A stretch of DNA of 49,969 bases from Rhodospirillales bacterium (GCA_014324045.1 JACOMY010000027.1:1-49969), one strand, 5' to 3'. Positions 27,422 to 37,618 are shown, numbered from the stretch's first letter. Notes: generated from the sequence alone by a model not told the origin. Numbers and translations: made by a program.

Positions 27422-28459
27422 TTGCTGGTTTTGGGTATCGAGACATCTTGTGACGAGACAGCAGTCGCGCTCGTAGACGAGGAGCGGCGGTTGCATGCCA
27501 ATCTGGTCCTCTCACAGATTGCCGAGCACCGCCCTTTTGGCGGCGTGGTGCCGGAGATCGCCGCGCGGGCACACTTGGAGCAATTAGCGCCGCTGTTGAC
27601 GCGGGCGCTGGAGGAGGCCGGGTTCGGCTTCGGCGACCTGGATGGCATCGCCGCCACCAGTGGGCCGGGGCTGATCGGGGGCATCTTCGTCGGTGCGGTG
27701 ATGGCTAAGGCGCTCGCGGCTGCACGGTCTCTTCCTTTCCTTGCGGTCAACCACTTGGAGGGGCATGCCTTGACCGTGCGCCTGACTCATGACCAGGCCT
27801 TTCCCTATCTCCTGCTGCTGTTGTCGGGTGGTCACTGCCAGCTAGTGGCGGTAGATGGCCTGGGCCGCTATCGCTGCTACGGCGGTACCCTGGACGACGC
27901 CGTCGGTGAGGCCTTCGACAAGACTGCAAAACTCTTGGGTCTTGGCTATCCCGGCGGTCCGAGGGTTGAACGAGCGGCCTCGACGGGCGTGCCCACGCGC
28001 TTTGCGTTGCCGCGTCCCTTGCTGGGACGAAGCGAGCTCAATTTCTCCTTTGCCGGACTGAAGACTGCGGTGCGCCGCTATGCCGAGAACTTGGTGCCGG
28101 AGGACAGTCAGGGTCGGGCCGACCTAGCAGCCTCGTTCCAGGCCGCAGTCGCCGAAGTCCTGGCTGATCGTGCAGAACGTGCCTTGCTCCGTTTCCGTGA
28201 GGAGACCGGTGTTGCCGGGCCGCTGGTGGTGGCCGGCGGAGTCGCGGCCAATCAAGTCTTGCGTGACGCTTTGGCAGCAACCGCCGAGGCCGCTGGGACC
28301 AGTCTGGTGGCGCCGCCGCCGCGGCTATGCACGGACAATGCGGCTATGATCGCCTGGGCTGGTCTGGAGCGCCTGCGCTTGGGCTGGACCAGCCCACTGG
28401 ATACGCCGGCCAGACCACGCTGGCCCCTGGAGAGCCTTACTGCGGAGGAGACGTCCTGA
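27422..28459 (+). CDS. tsaD: tRNA N6-adenosine threonylcarbamoyltransferase
   Basis: TsaD transfers the threonylcarbamoyl group to A37 of ANN-decoding tRNAs (t6A). The protein has the N-terminal VLGIETSCDETAVALVD, FGGVVPEIAARAH, the metal-binding HLEGH motif, SGGHCQLV, the GTLDDAVGEAFDKTAKLLGLGYPGG stretch and the C-terminal VAGGVAANQVLRD and LCTDNAAMIAWAG. The TTG at 27422, following AAGGGA, gives the natural start (345 residues); a GTG at 27386 would add 12 residues. Its TGA overlaps the ATG of the broken gpsA frame (TGATG), a relic of translational coupling. Confidence 0.93.
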   Translation: MLVLGIETSCDETAVALVDEERRLHANLVLSQIAEHRPFGGVVPEIAARAHLEQLAPLLTRALEEAGFGFGDLDGIAATSGPGLIGGIFVGAVMAKALAAARSLPFLAVNHLEGHALTVRLTHDQAFPYLLLLLSGGHCQLVAVDGLGRYRCYGGTLDDAVGEAFDKTAKLLGLGYPGGPRVERAASTGVPTRFALPRPLLGRSELNFSFAGLKTAVRRYAENLVPEDSQGRADLAASFQAAVAEVLADRAERALLRFREETGVAGPLVVAGGVAANQVLRDALAATAEAAGTSLVAPPPRLCTDNAAMIAWAGLERLRLGWTSPLDTPARPRWPLESLTAEETS

Positions 28460-29487
28460 TGCAGAACGCCATTCAGAACGACTTGAAGATTCATGTCTCG
28501 GCCCTTTTCCCGACGCCGGTGCTTGGGGTACGGCACTCGCCATCGCTACCGCCAGGACCCGGTAATTCCGTTCTGCTTTGGGCACAGAGCGCCCAGCAGG
28601 CGGTCATGTGGGCGAGCCGTCGGAATGAGGTGCGCCTGCCCGGTGCCGTGCTGCCGGAGGGCGTCACGGTTAGCGCCGATCCGGCCAGCCTGAACGCTGC
28701 GGAGGCCTGGCTTATCGCGGTTGGGCTTGCCTCGCCACGCTCGTCGCAGTCGCTCCGCCGGAGAGTCCGCTGGTCATCTGCGCCAAGGGCATCGAGTGGG
28801 AGAGCGGCTTGATGCTCGATGCCGTGGCCCGGTCGCTGCTGCCTGCGTCGCCGCTAGCGGTCCTGTCCGGACCGATTTCGCCGACGGGGTGGCTCATGGT
28901 CTGCCGGCAGCGATCTCCCTAGCTGCGGAAGATTCGGAGGCGGGTGGTACTCTGGTCTCCACGCTGGGCTCGCAGATCTTTCGCCCCTACTATACTGAGG
29001 ACGTGACCGGCGTGTCGCTAGGGGGTGCTATCAAGAACGCTATCGGGCTCGTCGCTGGCTGTGACTAAGGTGAAAACACCCGTGCCGCACCGCTGATCCG
29101 CGATCTGGCAGAGGTGGCGCACTTGGGCCGCGCTCTTGGGGCAAAGCCCGAGACCTTGATGGGTTTGGCCGGCTTGGGAGACTTGATCCTCACCGGCCCC
29201 CGAGAGTTCGCGGAACTACGCCTACGGCTTGGCGCTCGGGCACGGCGAAAAGCCGGGCGGCGCTTTGGCGGGGGGCTGCGATCGTTGCTGCGCTGGTGAC
29301 TCTGGCAGATCAGCACGGCCCGGATCTACCGATCTTGGCCTCCGTCGCCCCTGTGATCGACCGGCGCCTGAAGATCGAAGAAGCCGTCGAGAATCTGCTA
29401 TCCCGCCCTTTCAGGAACGAGAACCCTCTAGCCCCGGCCATCACACCTGGAACGCCGCTGGGCAGTTGCCTCAAGGCTCGCGGCTGA
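28459..29487 (+). pseudogene. gpsA: NAD(P)-dependent glycerol-3-phosphate dehydrogenase, disrupted
   Basis: Fragments of GpsA occur in order but in changing frames. They include GAWGTALAIATAR; NSVLLWAQ and LPGAVLPEGVTVSADP; ESPLVICAKGIEWESGLML and LAVLSGP; VSLGGAIKNAIGLVAGCD; GENTRAA...[31 protein letters not shown]; and DLPILASVAPVIDRRL...NLLSRPF. In-frame stops occur at 28563-28565 and 29066-29068, and there are several frameshifts. GpsA makes sn-glycerol 3-phosphate for phospholipids, so its loss would need a substitute route. Alternatively, the ruptures may be sequencing errors. It follows tsaD in the usual alphaproteobacterial order; the YciI-like gene often found next is absent. Confidence 0.85.
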
Positions 29488-29848
29488 GCCCTTTCTCCTG
29501 TAGGCGCACCAGATAGTCCGCCCAGATGCTGCCCTGCTCTTCTCCCAGCTTGCGCAGGTAGTCCCAGCTGTAGAGACCGGTATCGTGCAGGTCGTCGAAG
29601 CGAATGCGAACGGCATAGCTGCCAACCGGCTCGATGGCCATGATACCGACGTGACGGCGGCCGCCGATGGTCTGCTTTTGACTGGGGCTATGGCCTTGTA
29701 TCTCGGCCGAAGGGCTTTCGACGCGCAAGTACTCGGCCGGCAGCAGAAAGCTCTTGCCGTCCTCGAAGCTAACTTTCAGTTCCTTGCTGGCCTTGGCGTA
29801 GCGTAGCTCGGTCACGCGATGGCGCAGCCTATGCTCGCTTTCAGTCAT
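29471..29848 (-). CDS. DUF971 (GBBH-like N-terminal domain) protein
   Basis: This 125-residue protein consists of the DUF971 beta-rich domain found at the N-terminus of gamma-butyrobetaine hydroxylases. Visible segments are [70 protein letters not shown] and the final [13 protein letters not shown]. Stand-alone bacterial versions are common, often next to iron-sulfur or Mrp genes; the function is unknown. ATG 29848 is used. It overlaps the Trm112-like gene by 8 bp and is part of the minus-strand run 29471-32318. Confidence 0.82.
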   Translation of the reverse strand: MTESEHRLRHRVTELRYAKASKELKVSFEDGKSFLLPAEYLRVESPSAEIQGHSPSQKQTIGGRRHVGIMAIEPVGSYAVRIRFDDLHDTGLYSWDYLRKLGEEQGSIWADYLVRLQEKGLSREP

Positions 29849-30014
29849 TGAGCGGGCGGGCCTCATCAGGCAGCATGATGGGGATGCCGTCGCGCACGGG
29901 ATAGGCTAGGCCGGCCTTCCTGCTGATCAGTTCCTGCGCCGCCTCGTCGTACTCAAGGGGTCCTTTGGTCTGTGGGCAGACCAAGATGCTCAGCAGGGTT
30001 TTGTCCAGGGGCAT
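29841..30014 (-). CDS. Trm112-like small zinc-ribbon-type protein
   Basis: The 57-residue protein [20 protein letters not shown]... [16 protein letters not shown] matches the bacterial Trm112/YcaR family. The first CxxC half is incomplete (only the CP motif is present), as in many bacterial members. In eukaryotes and archaea Trm112 activates methyltransferases; the bacterial role is not settled. The true start is ATG 30014; the longer frame has no similarity. It lies 10 bp after the stop of the LonN protein and overlaps the DUF971 gene. Confidence 0.85.
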   Translation of the reverse strand: MPLDKTLLSILVCPQTKGPLEYDEAAQELISRKAGLAYPVRDGIPIMLPDEARPLND

Positions 30015-30024
30015 GGGGCTGTCC

Positions 30025-30690
30025 TCAATGGCAGGGTTGCTGTTCCTCGTCGGCGCGTTCGTAGGTGGCAAGCTGCAGCATGGCGATCATGAAGGCGACG
30101 CGTTCCGTTAGGCCGGTCGCTTCCAGCAGTGCCTGCTTCTCGCTGGCGGAGAAGGGGCAGAGCATGGCCAGAGAGGTAACCAGCTGCTCGTTGCCGGTCT
30201 GCTCGATCGCATCCCAGTCGCCGTTAATGCCTTGGCGATCGAAGAAGCGGCGCAGCGTGGCCAGCAGGGCAGGGCGGTCGATGTCGGCTTCCTGCTCGTC
30301 CAAGTCGTCTGCAAAGTCGGAGAAGTCTGCGCGCACCCGCCGGTAGCCGCCTTCGGCCGACGCAATCTCTTCGGCGACACGGAAGCGCGCTAAGCCGTCC
30401 AAGGTTATCAGATAGCGACCGTCGTCGGTCTCCGAAAAGGTGGTGATGCGCCCGGCGCAGCCCAACCTATAGACCTCAGGGGCGCCCATAGCCGTTATGC
30501 CATCTCGGGGCTGCAGCATGCCGATCAGCCGCGGGCCGCAGAGTGCATCCGATACCATCGCCAGATAGCGCGGTTCGAATATGTTGAGCGGCAATCGTCC
30601 GCCCGGCAGCAGCAAGCAGCCGGGCAGAGGGAATATCGGCAGGCAATCGGGAAGACTGTTGAAACTCGGGTCAAAAGTGGAACGGGCCAT
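30025..30690 (-). CDS. LON substrate-binding-domain protein
   Basis: This 221-residue protein contains only the N-terminal substrate-binding domain of Lon: [60 protein letters not shown] and a helical C-terminus including [17 protein letters not shown]. There is no AAA+ or protease domain, so it is a separate family (COG2802-type) conserved in alphaproteobacteria. A role in protein quality control is inferred from its neighbours (thioredoxin-like co-chaperone). It begins with ATG 30690 and starts 34 bp after the CnoX-like gene. Confidence 0.87.
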   Translation of the reverse strand: MARSTFDPSFNSLPDCLPIFPLPGCLLLPGGRLPLNIFEPRYLAMVSDALCGPRLIGMLQPRDGITAMGAPEVYRLGCAGRITTFSETDDGRYLITLDGLARFRVAEEIASAEGGYRRVRADFSDFADDLDEQEADIDRPALLATLRRFFDRQGINGDWDAIEQTGNEQLVTSLAMLCPFSASEKQALLEATGLTERVAFMIAMLQLATYERADEEQQPCH

Positions 30691-30724
30691 CTGGCATCCT
30701 GTCGTCTGTCCGCGTGGGCGTCGT

Positions 30725-31642
30725 TCAGGAAAACAACAGGGATGAGAGTTTGCGGCGCGCGTTTAAAGTCAAGGGGTCGGTCGGTCCCCAGGCCTCGAAA
30801 TACTTCAAAAGCTGCTTGCGGGCGCCGTCCTCGTTCCAGTCGCGGTCGCGCTTAACGATTTCTAAGAGCTCTTGGGCCGCATCCTGCTTTTTTCCGGCAC
30901 CGTAGAGTGCCTGAGCGAGATCGAAGCGGGTCTGATGGTCGTCGGGATCGTGCGCCACCTTCTTAAGAAGCTCGGCCATCTGGCCACCAGCCTCCTCGCT
31001 CTGGGCCAGCAGGTCCAACTGCGCCTTGGCGCCGGCTAGCTCAGTCTTGGCCTGGATTTCTTTCGATAGTTGCGCGAACTGGGCCTCGGCCTCCTCGATC
31101 TGGCCGCTACCGATCATGGCCTTTAAAAGCCCCGCGATTGCCTGCAGGTTTTCCGGATCGTGCTGCAGCACCTGGCCGAAAATGGCGCTGGCGGTCGCGT
31201 GGTCGCCGGCCGTCAAGGCCTGCTCGGCCTCTTCCAGCGCTGCCTCGATGGGGTTACCGTCATCGCCGCCGCCCATTTCGATCAAGCGCTTGACGAAAGC
31301 CTTGATCTCGCTTTCCGGCAAGGCGCCCTGGAAGCCATCGACCGGCCGGCCCTGCAGGAATGCGTAGATGGTCGGGACCGACTGGATACGCAACTGCTTG
31401 GCCAGCGCCTGGTTCTCGTCGATATTGATCTTCACCAGAATCACCGCGCCGCGGGTTTCCTTGACGGCCTTTTCCAGCGTCGGCGTCAACTGCTTGCAAG
31501 GACCGCACCAAGGCGCCCAGAAATCGACGACCACCGGCTTTTTCATCGAGGTCTTGATAACGTCCTCAGCGAAGCTGGCCGTGTCGCAGTCCCTTATCGC
31601 CGCACTGCTCTGCGGCTGCTCTTTACCGATCATAAGTGCCAT
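30725..31642 (-). CDS. thioredoxin/TPR co-chaperone, CnoX (YbbN)-like
   Basis: This 305-residue protein has an N-terminal thioredoxin domain with active-site FWAPWCGPCKQL and the cis-Pro VPTIYAF, followed by a TPR-like helical C-terminal half (LEEAEQALTAGDHATASAIFGQVLQHDPENL and repeats). This is the CnoX architecture of a holdase that passes clients to GroEL; the intact CGPC suggests redox activity as in alphaproteobacterial members. ATG 31642 has a GGGA site upstream. Downstream genes on this strand are the LonN, Trm112-like and DUF971 genes. Confidence 0.9.
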   Translation of the reverse strand: MALMIGKEQPQSSAAIRDCDTASFAEDVIKTSMKKPVVVDFWAPWCGPCKQLTPTLEKAVKETRGAVILVKINIDENQALAKQLRIQSVPTIYAFLQGRPVDGFQGALPESEIKAFVKRLIEMGGGDDGNPIEAALEEAEQALTAGDHATASAIFGQVLQHDPENLQAIAGLLKAMIGSGQIEEAEAQFAQLSKEIQAKTELAGAKAQLDLLAQSEEAGGQMAELLKKVAHDPDDHQTRFDLAQALYGAGKKQDAAQELLEIVKRDRDWNEDGARKQLLKYFEAWGPTDPLTLNARRKLSSLLFS

Positions 31643-31775
31643 GGTCGCTGTCCCTTTTCCCCTTTCCCCTCGGGGGGGGGCGCCCGCCAAAGGAGCGCAG
31701 TTGATCTAATTCGCAGCTTAAATGGACACTGGCGCAGGTAAGAGCAAGAGTGATGATTGCCGGCGGCTGGAGGCG

Positions 31776-32318
31776 TCAGAGCGTGGCGAAGTCCAAGAGG
31801 CGCGGTGCGTGGCCATTGGCCTCCAGGAAACGTAGCAAGTCGTGGCCGGAGAGTGCCGTGGTTCGGTCGTTCACGAGCGGATGGGCATTCACAGTCTGGC
31901 CGTCGATCAACACGGAATCCAGGACCATGGTGACCGCGCCGGTTGCATCGTTGATAACAGCCAAAGGCGTCACCGCGCCCGGCTTAACCCCCAGATATTG
32001 CATCAGCTGCCCGGGTTTGCCGAAGGAGAAACGACCGCCGTTTAGAACCTCCGCCAGGCGTTTCAGATCGACATCGCGGTCTTCCAAGCAAGTCACCAGC
32101 CACATCGCGCCCTTCTTGTTGCGCAGGAAAAGATTCTTGACATGATGACCCGGCAAACTACCGCGCAGCTGCTTCGATTCCTCAACGGTGAAGATCGGCG
32201 GATGATCCACCGTCCGGCTAGCGATGCCCAGCTCTTCGAGCTGCTGGAACAGTGCGTCTTGCGTTGTGGGTGCGCTGCCGTCCACCAACTGCGCTGTGGG
32301 CACTTTCTGCTCTGCCAT
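31776..32318 (-). CDS. prolyl-tRNA editing protein (ProXp/YbaK family)
   Basis: This 180-residue protein is a free-standing trans-editing domain that deacylates mischarged Ala- or Cys-tRNA-Pro. Family signs are RTVDHPPIFTVEES, GHHVKNLFLRNKKGAMWLVTCLEDRDVDLKRLAE, FGKPGQLMQYLGVKPGAVTPLAVIND and the SGHDLLRFLEA end. The HHVKNLFL segment contains the substrate-binding Lys. ATG 32318 is preceded by GGAGGAG. It heads the minus-strand run and lies 280 bp from the tRNA-Gly gene. Confidence 0.9.
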   Translation of the reverse strand: MAEQKVPTAQLVDGSAPTTQDALFQQLEELGIASRTVDHPPIFTVEESKQLRGSLPGHHVKNLFLRNKKGAMWLVTCLEDRDVDLKRLAEVLNGGRFSFGKPGQLMQYLGVKPGAVTPLAVINDATGAVTMVLDSVLIDGQTVNAHPLVNDRTTALSGHDLLRFLEANGHAPRLLDFATL

Positions 32319-32602
32319 CTCCTCCGGTCTCCTGCCGTCTCCGCAAGGCCGCGCAAGGTAGCGGTGCGGAGATCCGCCTCGCAAGGGGCGCCTGCCAGCG
32401 GATCCGCACCAACAGGCAGGGCGATAGAGTTGGCCTCATGCGCCTCCGACATAACGGCCTGCTGTGCGTTCGGCGGGGCAAGTAGGCGACAGGACTTTGA
32501 CCTGCTAACGCTACGGTCGGCGCGACCTTGCCGAAAAATCCCGAAAAGAAGATCTTGCAAAGCCGGGGCGTCTTCTCTACTTACCCCTCCTCGCAATGGA
32601 GC

Positions 32603-32677
32603 GCGGGCGTAGCTCAGGGGTAGAGCACAACCTTGCCAAGGTTGGGGTCGTGAGTTCGAATCTCATCGCCCGCTCCA
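32603..32677 (+). tRNA. tRNA-Gly (anticodon GCC)
   Basis: Acceptor GCGGGCG pairs with CGCCCGC, the anticodon stem-loop reads ACCTTGCCAAGGT with anticodon GCC, the T arm is GTGAGTTCGAATCTCAT, T73 follows and CCA is encoded. Confidence 0.97.
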
Positions 32678-32764
32678 AATCTGGCAGATTGTCACAATCG
32701 ACCGCGATCCAATCAGTATTGTACTTGGGTATCTTGTCGAATTTTCTGTACAACTATCCGTAGG

Positions 32765-33208
32765 ATGAGTGCGAGCAGGGCACAATGGATCGGACTGGCG
32801 TCGATTGGCGTTGCACTGCTAAGTGGTTGCTCGACAATTGTACAAGGGAATTCACAACAAATCACGGTCATTACCAACCCGCCTGGGGCGGCTTGCGAGA
32901 TGACAAGGAAGGGTGAGGTCTTGGCGAAGATTGAGAAGACGCCGATGACCGTCACCGTGAAGAAGACCAAGGAAGACATCGCCCTGACCTGCACCATGGA
33001 GGGCTACCACGAAGCCAACGCCATCAACTCCAGCGGGTGGGAGGCTGGATCGGGTGCGGCGGGTATTGCGCTCGACGTGATCTTGACCCTTGGGATCAGC
33101 AGCGCGATCGATTCCGCCACCGGTGCCGACAACAAGTACCAAGATCAGGTCAACATAACGCTGGTCCCCCTAACGGCTAGCGAGGTCGAGGCCGTGACGG
33201 TCGAGTAG
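32765..33208 (+). CDS. small lipoprotein with PEGA-like beta domain
   Basis: This 147-residue exported lipoprotein has a signal peptide ending in the lipobox LLSGC (Cys at about 22), then STIVQGNSQQITVITNPPGAAC, a beta-rich segment of the PEGA type, and a C-terminal part with a glycine-alanine stretch (GWEAGSGAAGIALDVILTLG) that could be a membrane helix. Proteins with this arrangement are widespread in alphaproteobacteria and often misnamed translation initiation factor. Function is unknown. The gene follows the tRNA-Gly gene closely. Confidence 0.72.
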   Translation: MSASRAQWIGLASIGVALLSGCSTIVQGNSQQITVITNPPGAACEMTRKGEVLAKIEKTPMTVTVKKTKEDIALTCTMEGYHEANAINSSGWEAGSGAAGIALDVILTLGISSAIDSATGADNKYQDQVNITLVPLTASEVEAVTVE

Positions 33209-33757
33209 ACCGGGAGCGGCGAGGTGCTGGAGATTCGCATGGCGCGGTCGGGTCGTCTCCAGCGTTATGGGTGCGTTCCGCCTCGCCTGCCTTGGCGCTC
33301 TGTTCGCCGATAATGGCTCCTCCTTAATCAAGCCATTCACAAGTCCAAAATCGTGCCTCACCAAACTCTACACCGGGGGAGGCTGCGCTAGGCTTCGGCG
33401 GTCCGGTTTTGCGCGGCTTCGATGGGAGCAGCACGCGGCCAACGGCGAGAATAATCTGGCCTTCTTGGTCGGTCTGAGGCGGGTAGTTTCACCTAACCTT
33501 GAGGGTGCTGCCTGCTCTGTCGGCGGCATTCCGAGGCACACTTCGAAGTGTTCGCATCGATTCAAGCCGACCAATTGACGGCAAGGTATTTCGTTTGGCT
33601 TTGAACGTCCTTGCGGATCGCGGGCCTGCGGCGTATTTTCTCCAGTGATCGTCGTCCGGCGGATCACAAAACACTTTGCCGGACCACCCCGGTCGCTCTA
33701 AAGTGCGGCGAGTTATGAGGAGTGCAACCGACAGGCGTCTCCATAGGAGCGAGGACA
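33209..33757. other. gap of about 550 bp upstream of ssb
   Basis: Open frames exist on both strands but none has a family match or ribosome site. The usual neighbour of ssb in alphaproteobacteria, a divergent uvrA, is not present. I see no supported gene. Confidence 0.4.
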
Positions 33758-34210
33758 ATGGCCGGTAGTGTGAACAAGGTAATCTTGGTGGGGAACCTGG
33801 GGCGGGATCCGGAAATCCGCAGCATGCAGAATGGCGGACGGGTGGCCAACCTCTCCATAGCGACCTCCGAGACTTGGAAGGACCGCAACAGCGGCGAACG
33901 GCGCGAGCGTACCGAGTGGCATCGCATCGTAGTCTTCCAAGAGAACATCGTGCGGGTCTGCGAGAACTATTTGAAGAAGGGTGCAAAAGTCTATCTGGAA
34001 GGTCAGATCGAGACCCGCAAGTGGCAGGATCAGTCGGGGCAAGAGCGCTATACGACCGAGATCGTGCTGCGGCCCTATCGCGGCGAGCTCACCATGCTGG
34101 ACGGCCGCGGCGGCGGCGGAGATGGGATGTCCGGCGGCAGCGGTGGCGGCGCTTTCGAGCCGGCCGGTCCGCCGATCGCGGAATCGCTGGACGACGATAT
34201 CCCTTTCTGA
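33758..34210 (+). CDS. ssb: single-stranded DNA-binding protein
   Basis: This 150-residue SSB has the OB-fold segments [45 protein letters not shown] and [12 protein letters not shown], then a Gly-rich linker and the acidic C-terminal tip DDDIPF that binds replication and repair proteins. ATG 33758 is preceded by AGGAGCGAGGA; the frame begins at 33722. It precedes an HU gene and gyrA. The tetramer coats single-stranded DNA in replication and repair. Confidence 0.96.
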   Translation: MAGSVNKVILVGNLGRDPEIRSMQNGGRVANLSIATSETWKDRNSGERRERTEWHRIVVFQENIVRVCENYLKKGAKVYLEGQIETRKWQDQSGQERYTTEIVLRPYRGELTMLDGRGGGGDGMSGGSGGGAFEPAGPPIAESLDDDIPF

Positions 34211-34357
34211 TCTTATCTTATCGTCGGGCTGCAGCGTGGTCTCGGGGCCACAGGGCAGCAAAAACCGGGCACTTCGATGAACAGCATGCTTGACCGGCGC
34301 TGTTCGACTCTTTCTACGGAACAGGCTTCAAAATCAGGCACCGGAGGATTATCTAGT

Positions 34358-34639
34358 ATGTCCAAGATCATGACCAAGTCCGAGATCGTTTCGCACGTAG
34401 CCGAGCATACGGACATGTCCAAGGCATCCGCGCAGGCCGCGGTCGATGCGGTGATCGAGGCGATCAAGACTGGGCTGAAAGAAGGCGGTGTTAGCATCCC
34501 GAAGTTCGGCACCTTCTCTGTCCGCGCGCGCGCGGCACGTACCGGCCGCAATCCCCAGACCGGAGAAGAGATACATATTGCGGCTAGCAAGTCTGTGAGC
34601 TTCAAGGTTGCGAAGAACATCAAGGAGGGGCTCGGCTAA
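34358..34639 (+). CDS. HU/IHF-family DNA-binding protein
   Basis: This 93-residue nucleoid protein has the HU signature MTKSEIVSHVAEHTDMSKASAQ, the VSIPKFGTFSVRARAARTGRNPQTGEEI stretch including the DNA-intercalating arm with the proline in RNPQTG, and the ASKSVSFKVAKNIKEGL end. It bends and compacts DNA. ATG 34358 is preceded by GGAGG. It follows ssb. HU rather than IHF is likely from the general HU-type arm, but the group is not resolved. Confidence 0.93.
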   Translation: MSKIMTKSEIVSHVAEHTDMSKASAQAAVDAVIEAIKTGLKEGGVSIPKFGTFSVRARAARTGRNPQTGEEIHIAASKSVSFKVAKNIKEGLG

Positions 34640-34659
34640 AACCAGTCCGGCGCATTTCA

Positions 34660-34689
34660 GCGACCGTTCGGATTTGGCCGAACGGTCGC
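34660..34689 (+). terminator. strong hairpin after the HU gene
   Basis: GCGACCGTTCGG and CCGAACGGTCGC form a perfect 12-bp stem with a 6-nt loop (ATTTGG) about 20 bp after the stop. It has no T-tract, so it may be a terminator with poor tail or an mRNA-stabilising structure. Confidence 0.55.
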
Positions 34690-34864
34690 GTGGCGATATA
34701 CACTCAAGCCCATCCGATAAACCGCGATACGCGACAGTCGAGAGCTTTAAGACCTCCCGCACTGTGCAATCGCTAGGACTGTTTTGCCGATATATCTGTC
34801 GGCCTTGCCCAAGTCTCGTGTAGACTTTCCCCTATGAACAGAGTGCAAGAGCGAGCCCTGCCGC

Positions 34865-37618
34865 GTGAGTGATCTGACGACTCCGCCCGTCGCGTCTCCG
34901 CGCGAGACAGGCATACAGCCGGTCACCATTGAAGACGAAATGAAGCGCTCCTACCTCGATTACGCCATGAGCGTGATCGTGTCGCGTGCGCTGCCCGATG
35001 TTCGCGACGGCTTGAAGCCGGTACATCGGCGCATCCTTTACACGATGAAAGAGCAGGGCTACGACTGGAACCGCGCTTATCGCAAGTCGGCCCGCATCAT
35101 CGGCGACGTTATGGGCCAGTATCATCCGCACGGCGATGCGCCGATCTACGATGCCATGGTGCGTATGGCGCAGCCTTGGTCCATGCGGGTCGAGTTGATC
35201 GACGGGCAGGGTAACTTCGGCTCGATCGACGGCGATCCGCCGGCGGCCATGCGCTACACCGAGGCTAGGCTCGCCCGTGTCGCCAGTGAGGCGATGCTGG
35301 CGGATATCGACGAGGACACGGTCGAGTTTCAGCCGAATTACGACGAAACCACCAAGGAACCCACGGTTCTTCCGGCACGGCTGCCGAACCTTCTGGTGAA
35401 CGGCGCCAATGGCATCGCGGTCGGCATGGCGACCAGCATTCCGCCGCACAATCCGGGCGAGGTGATCGATGCCTGCTGCTATCTATTGGACAATCCCGAC
35501 GCCTCGGTCGAGGACCTGATGCGCTTCGTGCCGGGACCGGACTTTCCGACCGGCGGTATCGTGGTCGGTCGCTCCGGCATCCTCTCGGCCTATCGCCAGG
35601 GCCGCGGCACCATCATAGTGCGCGGCCGGGCCGGGGTGGAGCAGCAGGCCCGAGACCGCGAGGCTATCGTGGTCACCGAGATCCCCTATCAACTGACCAA
35701 GACCAGGCTGCTGGAGCGAATCGCCGAGGTGGTGCGTGAGAAGGTAGTCGAAGGCGTTTCCGACCTGCGCGACGAAAGCGACCGTCAAGGCCTGCGCATC
35801 GTCCTGGAGTTGAAGCGCGACGCCCAGTCGGACGTGGTCTTGAACCAGATCTATCGGCATACGCCGCTGCAATCCTCCTTCGGCATCAGCTTGTTGGCGA
35901 TAGACGGGCGTCGGCCGTTGCTGCTGTCCTTGCACGAGGTGCTGGCCGCCTTCCTGCAGTTCCGTGAAGAGGTGGTGACTAGGCGTACCGCCTTCCGCCT
36001 AGGTAAGGCCCGTGACCGTGCGCATGTGCTGGTTGGCCTGGCGATCGCGGTTGCCAACATCGACGAGGTCGTGGCCCTGATCCGCCGCGCGCCTAATCCG
36101 GAGACTGCGCGCGCTCAGTTGATGGCGCGCGACTGGCCAGCCGGCGACGTGGCGCCTCTGGTCGAGTTGATCGACGAGCCCGGGCACAAGGTCACGGCCG
36201 AGGGAACCTATCGCCTGTCGGAGGTACAGGCCCGTGCCATCCTCGATCTCCGCCTGCAGCGCCTGACCGGCCTGGAGCGAGAGAAGATTGCCGACGAGCT
36301 CCAAGCGTTGGCAGCCGAAATCCGTGCTTACCTTGAGATTCTGGCTTCGCGCAGCCGCCTGCTTGCCATCGTGCGCCAGGAGTTGGTGGCGCTGAAAGAG
36401 CGCTACGACGGTCCACGGCGCACCACTCTGGAAGAGGGCGAGGCCGACACCGACATCGAGGATCTGATCCAGCGCGAAGAGATGGTAGTAACCCTCTCGG
36501 CCGCCGGCTACATCAAGCGGGTGCCTCTATCGGCCTATCGCGCGCAGCGGCGCGGTGGCAGGGGGCGCTCCGGCATGGCGACGCGGGAGGAGGACATCGT
36601 CAGCGGTGTCTTCACCTGTTCGACCCATACACCGGTGCTTTTCTTCTCGTCGCGCGGCAAGGCCTATAAGCTGAAGGTCTATCGCCTGCCGGTGGCCAGC
36701 CCTCAGGCGCGCGGTAAGGCCTTGGTGAACTTGCTTCCACTGGAGGCCGGGGAGACTATCACTGCCAGTCTACCACTGCCCGAGGACGAGGGCGAGTTGG
36801 CCGATCTGCAGGTCGTCTTTGTCACGTCTGCCGGGACGGTTCGGCGCAACCGCCTCTCCGATTTCGCCAACGTACGGGCCAGCGGTCTTATCGCCATGCG
36901 CCTCGACAGTGCTGAGACTCAGCTTGTCAGCGTGCAGCTCTGCACCGAAGCGCAGGACGTCATGCTGGTCAGCGCTAAGGGTAAGGTCATTCGCTTTCGC
37001 GCGACCGACATCCGCCTCTTTGCCGGCCGTGACTCGACCGGTGTGCGTGGCATCCGTCTAGAGTCGGACGACCAGGTTATCGATATGGCGGTATTGGACC
37101 ATGTCGAGGCCAACAGCGAGGAACGCGACGGTTATTTGCGGATTGTCAACACCCGCCGACGTGGCGAGAGCGAAGAGGGCGCGGGGGTTCCTGCCGAGGG
37201 TCTGCTTTCGCCCGAGCGCTTTGCCCAGCTGGAAAAGCAAGAGCAGATGCTGCTGTCGGTCTCCAGCGACGGTTTGGGCCGGCGTGCCTCTGCCTATGAC
37301 TACCGGTTGACCGGTCGCGGTGGGCGGGGAATCGGCAACTTGGATCTCTCGCGCGGACGCCATTCGGCAGCAAGCATGGTGGCGACTTTCCCGATTGAGG
37401 CGGGCGACCAGATCTTGCTGGTCACCGACGGCGGCCAATTGATCCGTTGCCCGGTCGAGGACATTCGCATCGCGGGACGGGCCACCCGAGGTGTACGCAT
37501 CTTTACCCTTGCCGACGGCGAAGCAGTGGTGTCGGTCTCTCGATTGGATGATGTGGAGGAGAAAGAGGAAGATGCCGAAGAGGCCGGGGCTGGGCGCGAG
37601 AACGGCGAAAGCGGGTAA
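34865..37618 (+). CDS. gyrA: DNA gyrase subunit A
   Basis: GyrA is the DNA-cleaving subunit of gyrase, which introduces negative supercoils with GyrB. The 917-residue protein has the active-site Tyr131 in [14 protein letters not shown], the quinolone region [22 protein letters not shown], and the C-terminal beta-propeller with the GyrA box [10 protein letters not shown]. The residue corresponding to E. coli Ser83 is Ala92, while Asp87 is kept as Asp96. Start is GTG 34865. It follows the HU gene and precedes coaD; the encoded protein ends with an acidic tail. Confidence 0.97.
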   Translation: MSDLTTPPVASPRETGIQPVTIEDEMKRSYLDYAMSVIVSRALPDVRDGLKPVHRRILYTMKEQGYDWNRAYRKSARIIGDVMGQYHPHGDAPIYDAMVRMAQPWSMRVELIDGQGNFGSIDGDPPAAMRYTEARLARVASEAMLADIDEDTVEFQPNYDETTKEPTVLPARLPNLLVNGANGIAVGMATSIPPHNPGEVIDACCYLLDNPDASVEDLMRFVPGPDFPTGGIVVGRSGILSAYRQGRGTIIVRGRAGVEQQARDREAIVVTEIPYQLTKTRLLERIAEVVREKVVEGVSDLRDESDRQGLRIVLELKRDAQSDVVLNQIYRHTPLQSSFGISLLAIDGRRPLLLSLHEVLAAFLQFREEVVTRRTAFRLGKARDRAHVLVGLAIAVANIDEVVALIRRAPNPETARAQLMARDWPAGDVAPLVELIDEPGHKVTAEGTYRLSEVQARAILDLRLQRLTGLEREKIADELQALAAEIRAYLEILASRSRLLAIVRQELVALKERYDGPRRTTLEEGEADTDIEDLIQREEMVVTLSAAGYIKRVPLSAYRAQRRGGRGRSGMATREEDIVSGVFTCSTHTPVLFFSSRGKAYKLKVYRLPVASPQARGKALVNLLPLEAGETITASLPLPEDEGELADLQVVFVTSAGTVRRNRLSDFANVRASGLIAMRLDSAETQLVSVQLCTEAQDVMLVSAKGKVIRFRATDIRLFAGRDSTGVRGIRLESDDQVIDMAVLDHVEANSEERDGYLRIVNTRRRGESEEGAGVPAEGLLSPERFAQLEKQEQMLLSVSSDGLGRRASAYDYRLTGRGGRGIGNLDLSRGRHSAASMVATFPIEAGDQILLVTDGGQLIRCPVEDIRIAGRATRGVRIFTLADGEAVVSVSRLDDVEEKEEDAEEAGAGRENGESG

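Noticed and set aside
29089..29299. An independent small gene inside the gpsA relic
   Set aside because: Its sequence is simply the middle of GpsA in one frame.
33267..33667. Overlapping frames of about 100 residues upstream of ssb
   Set aside because: Composition and lack of start signals or family match suggest non-coding DNA.
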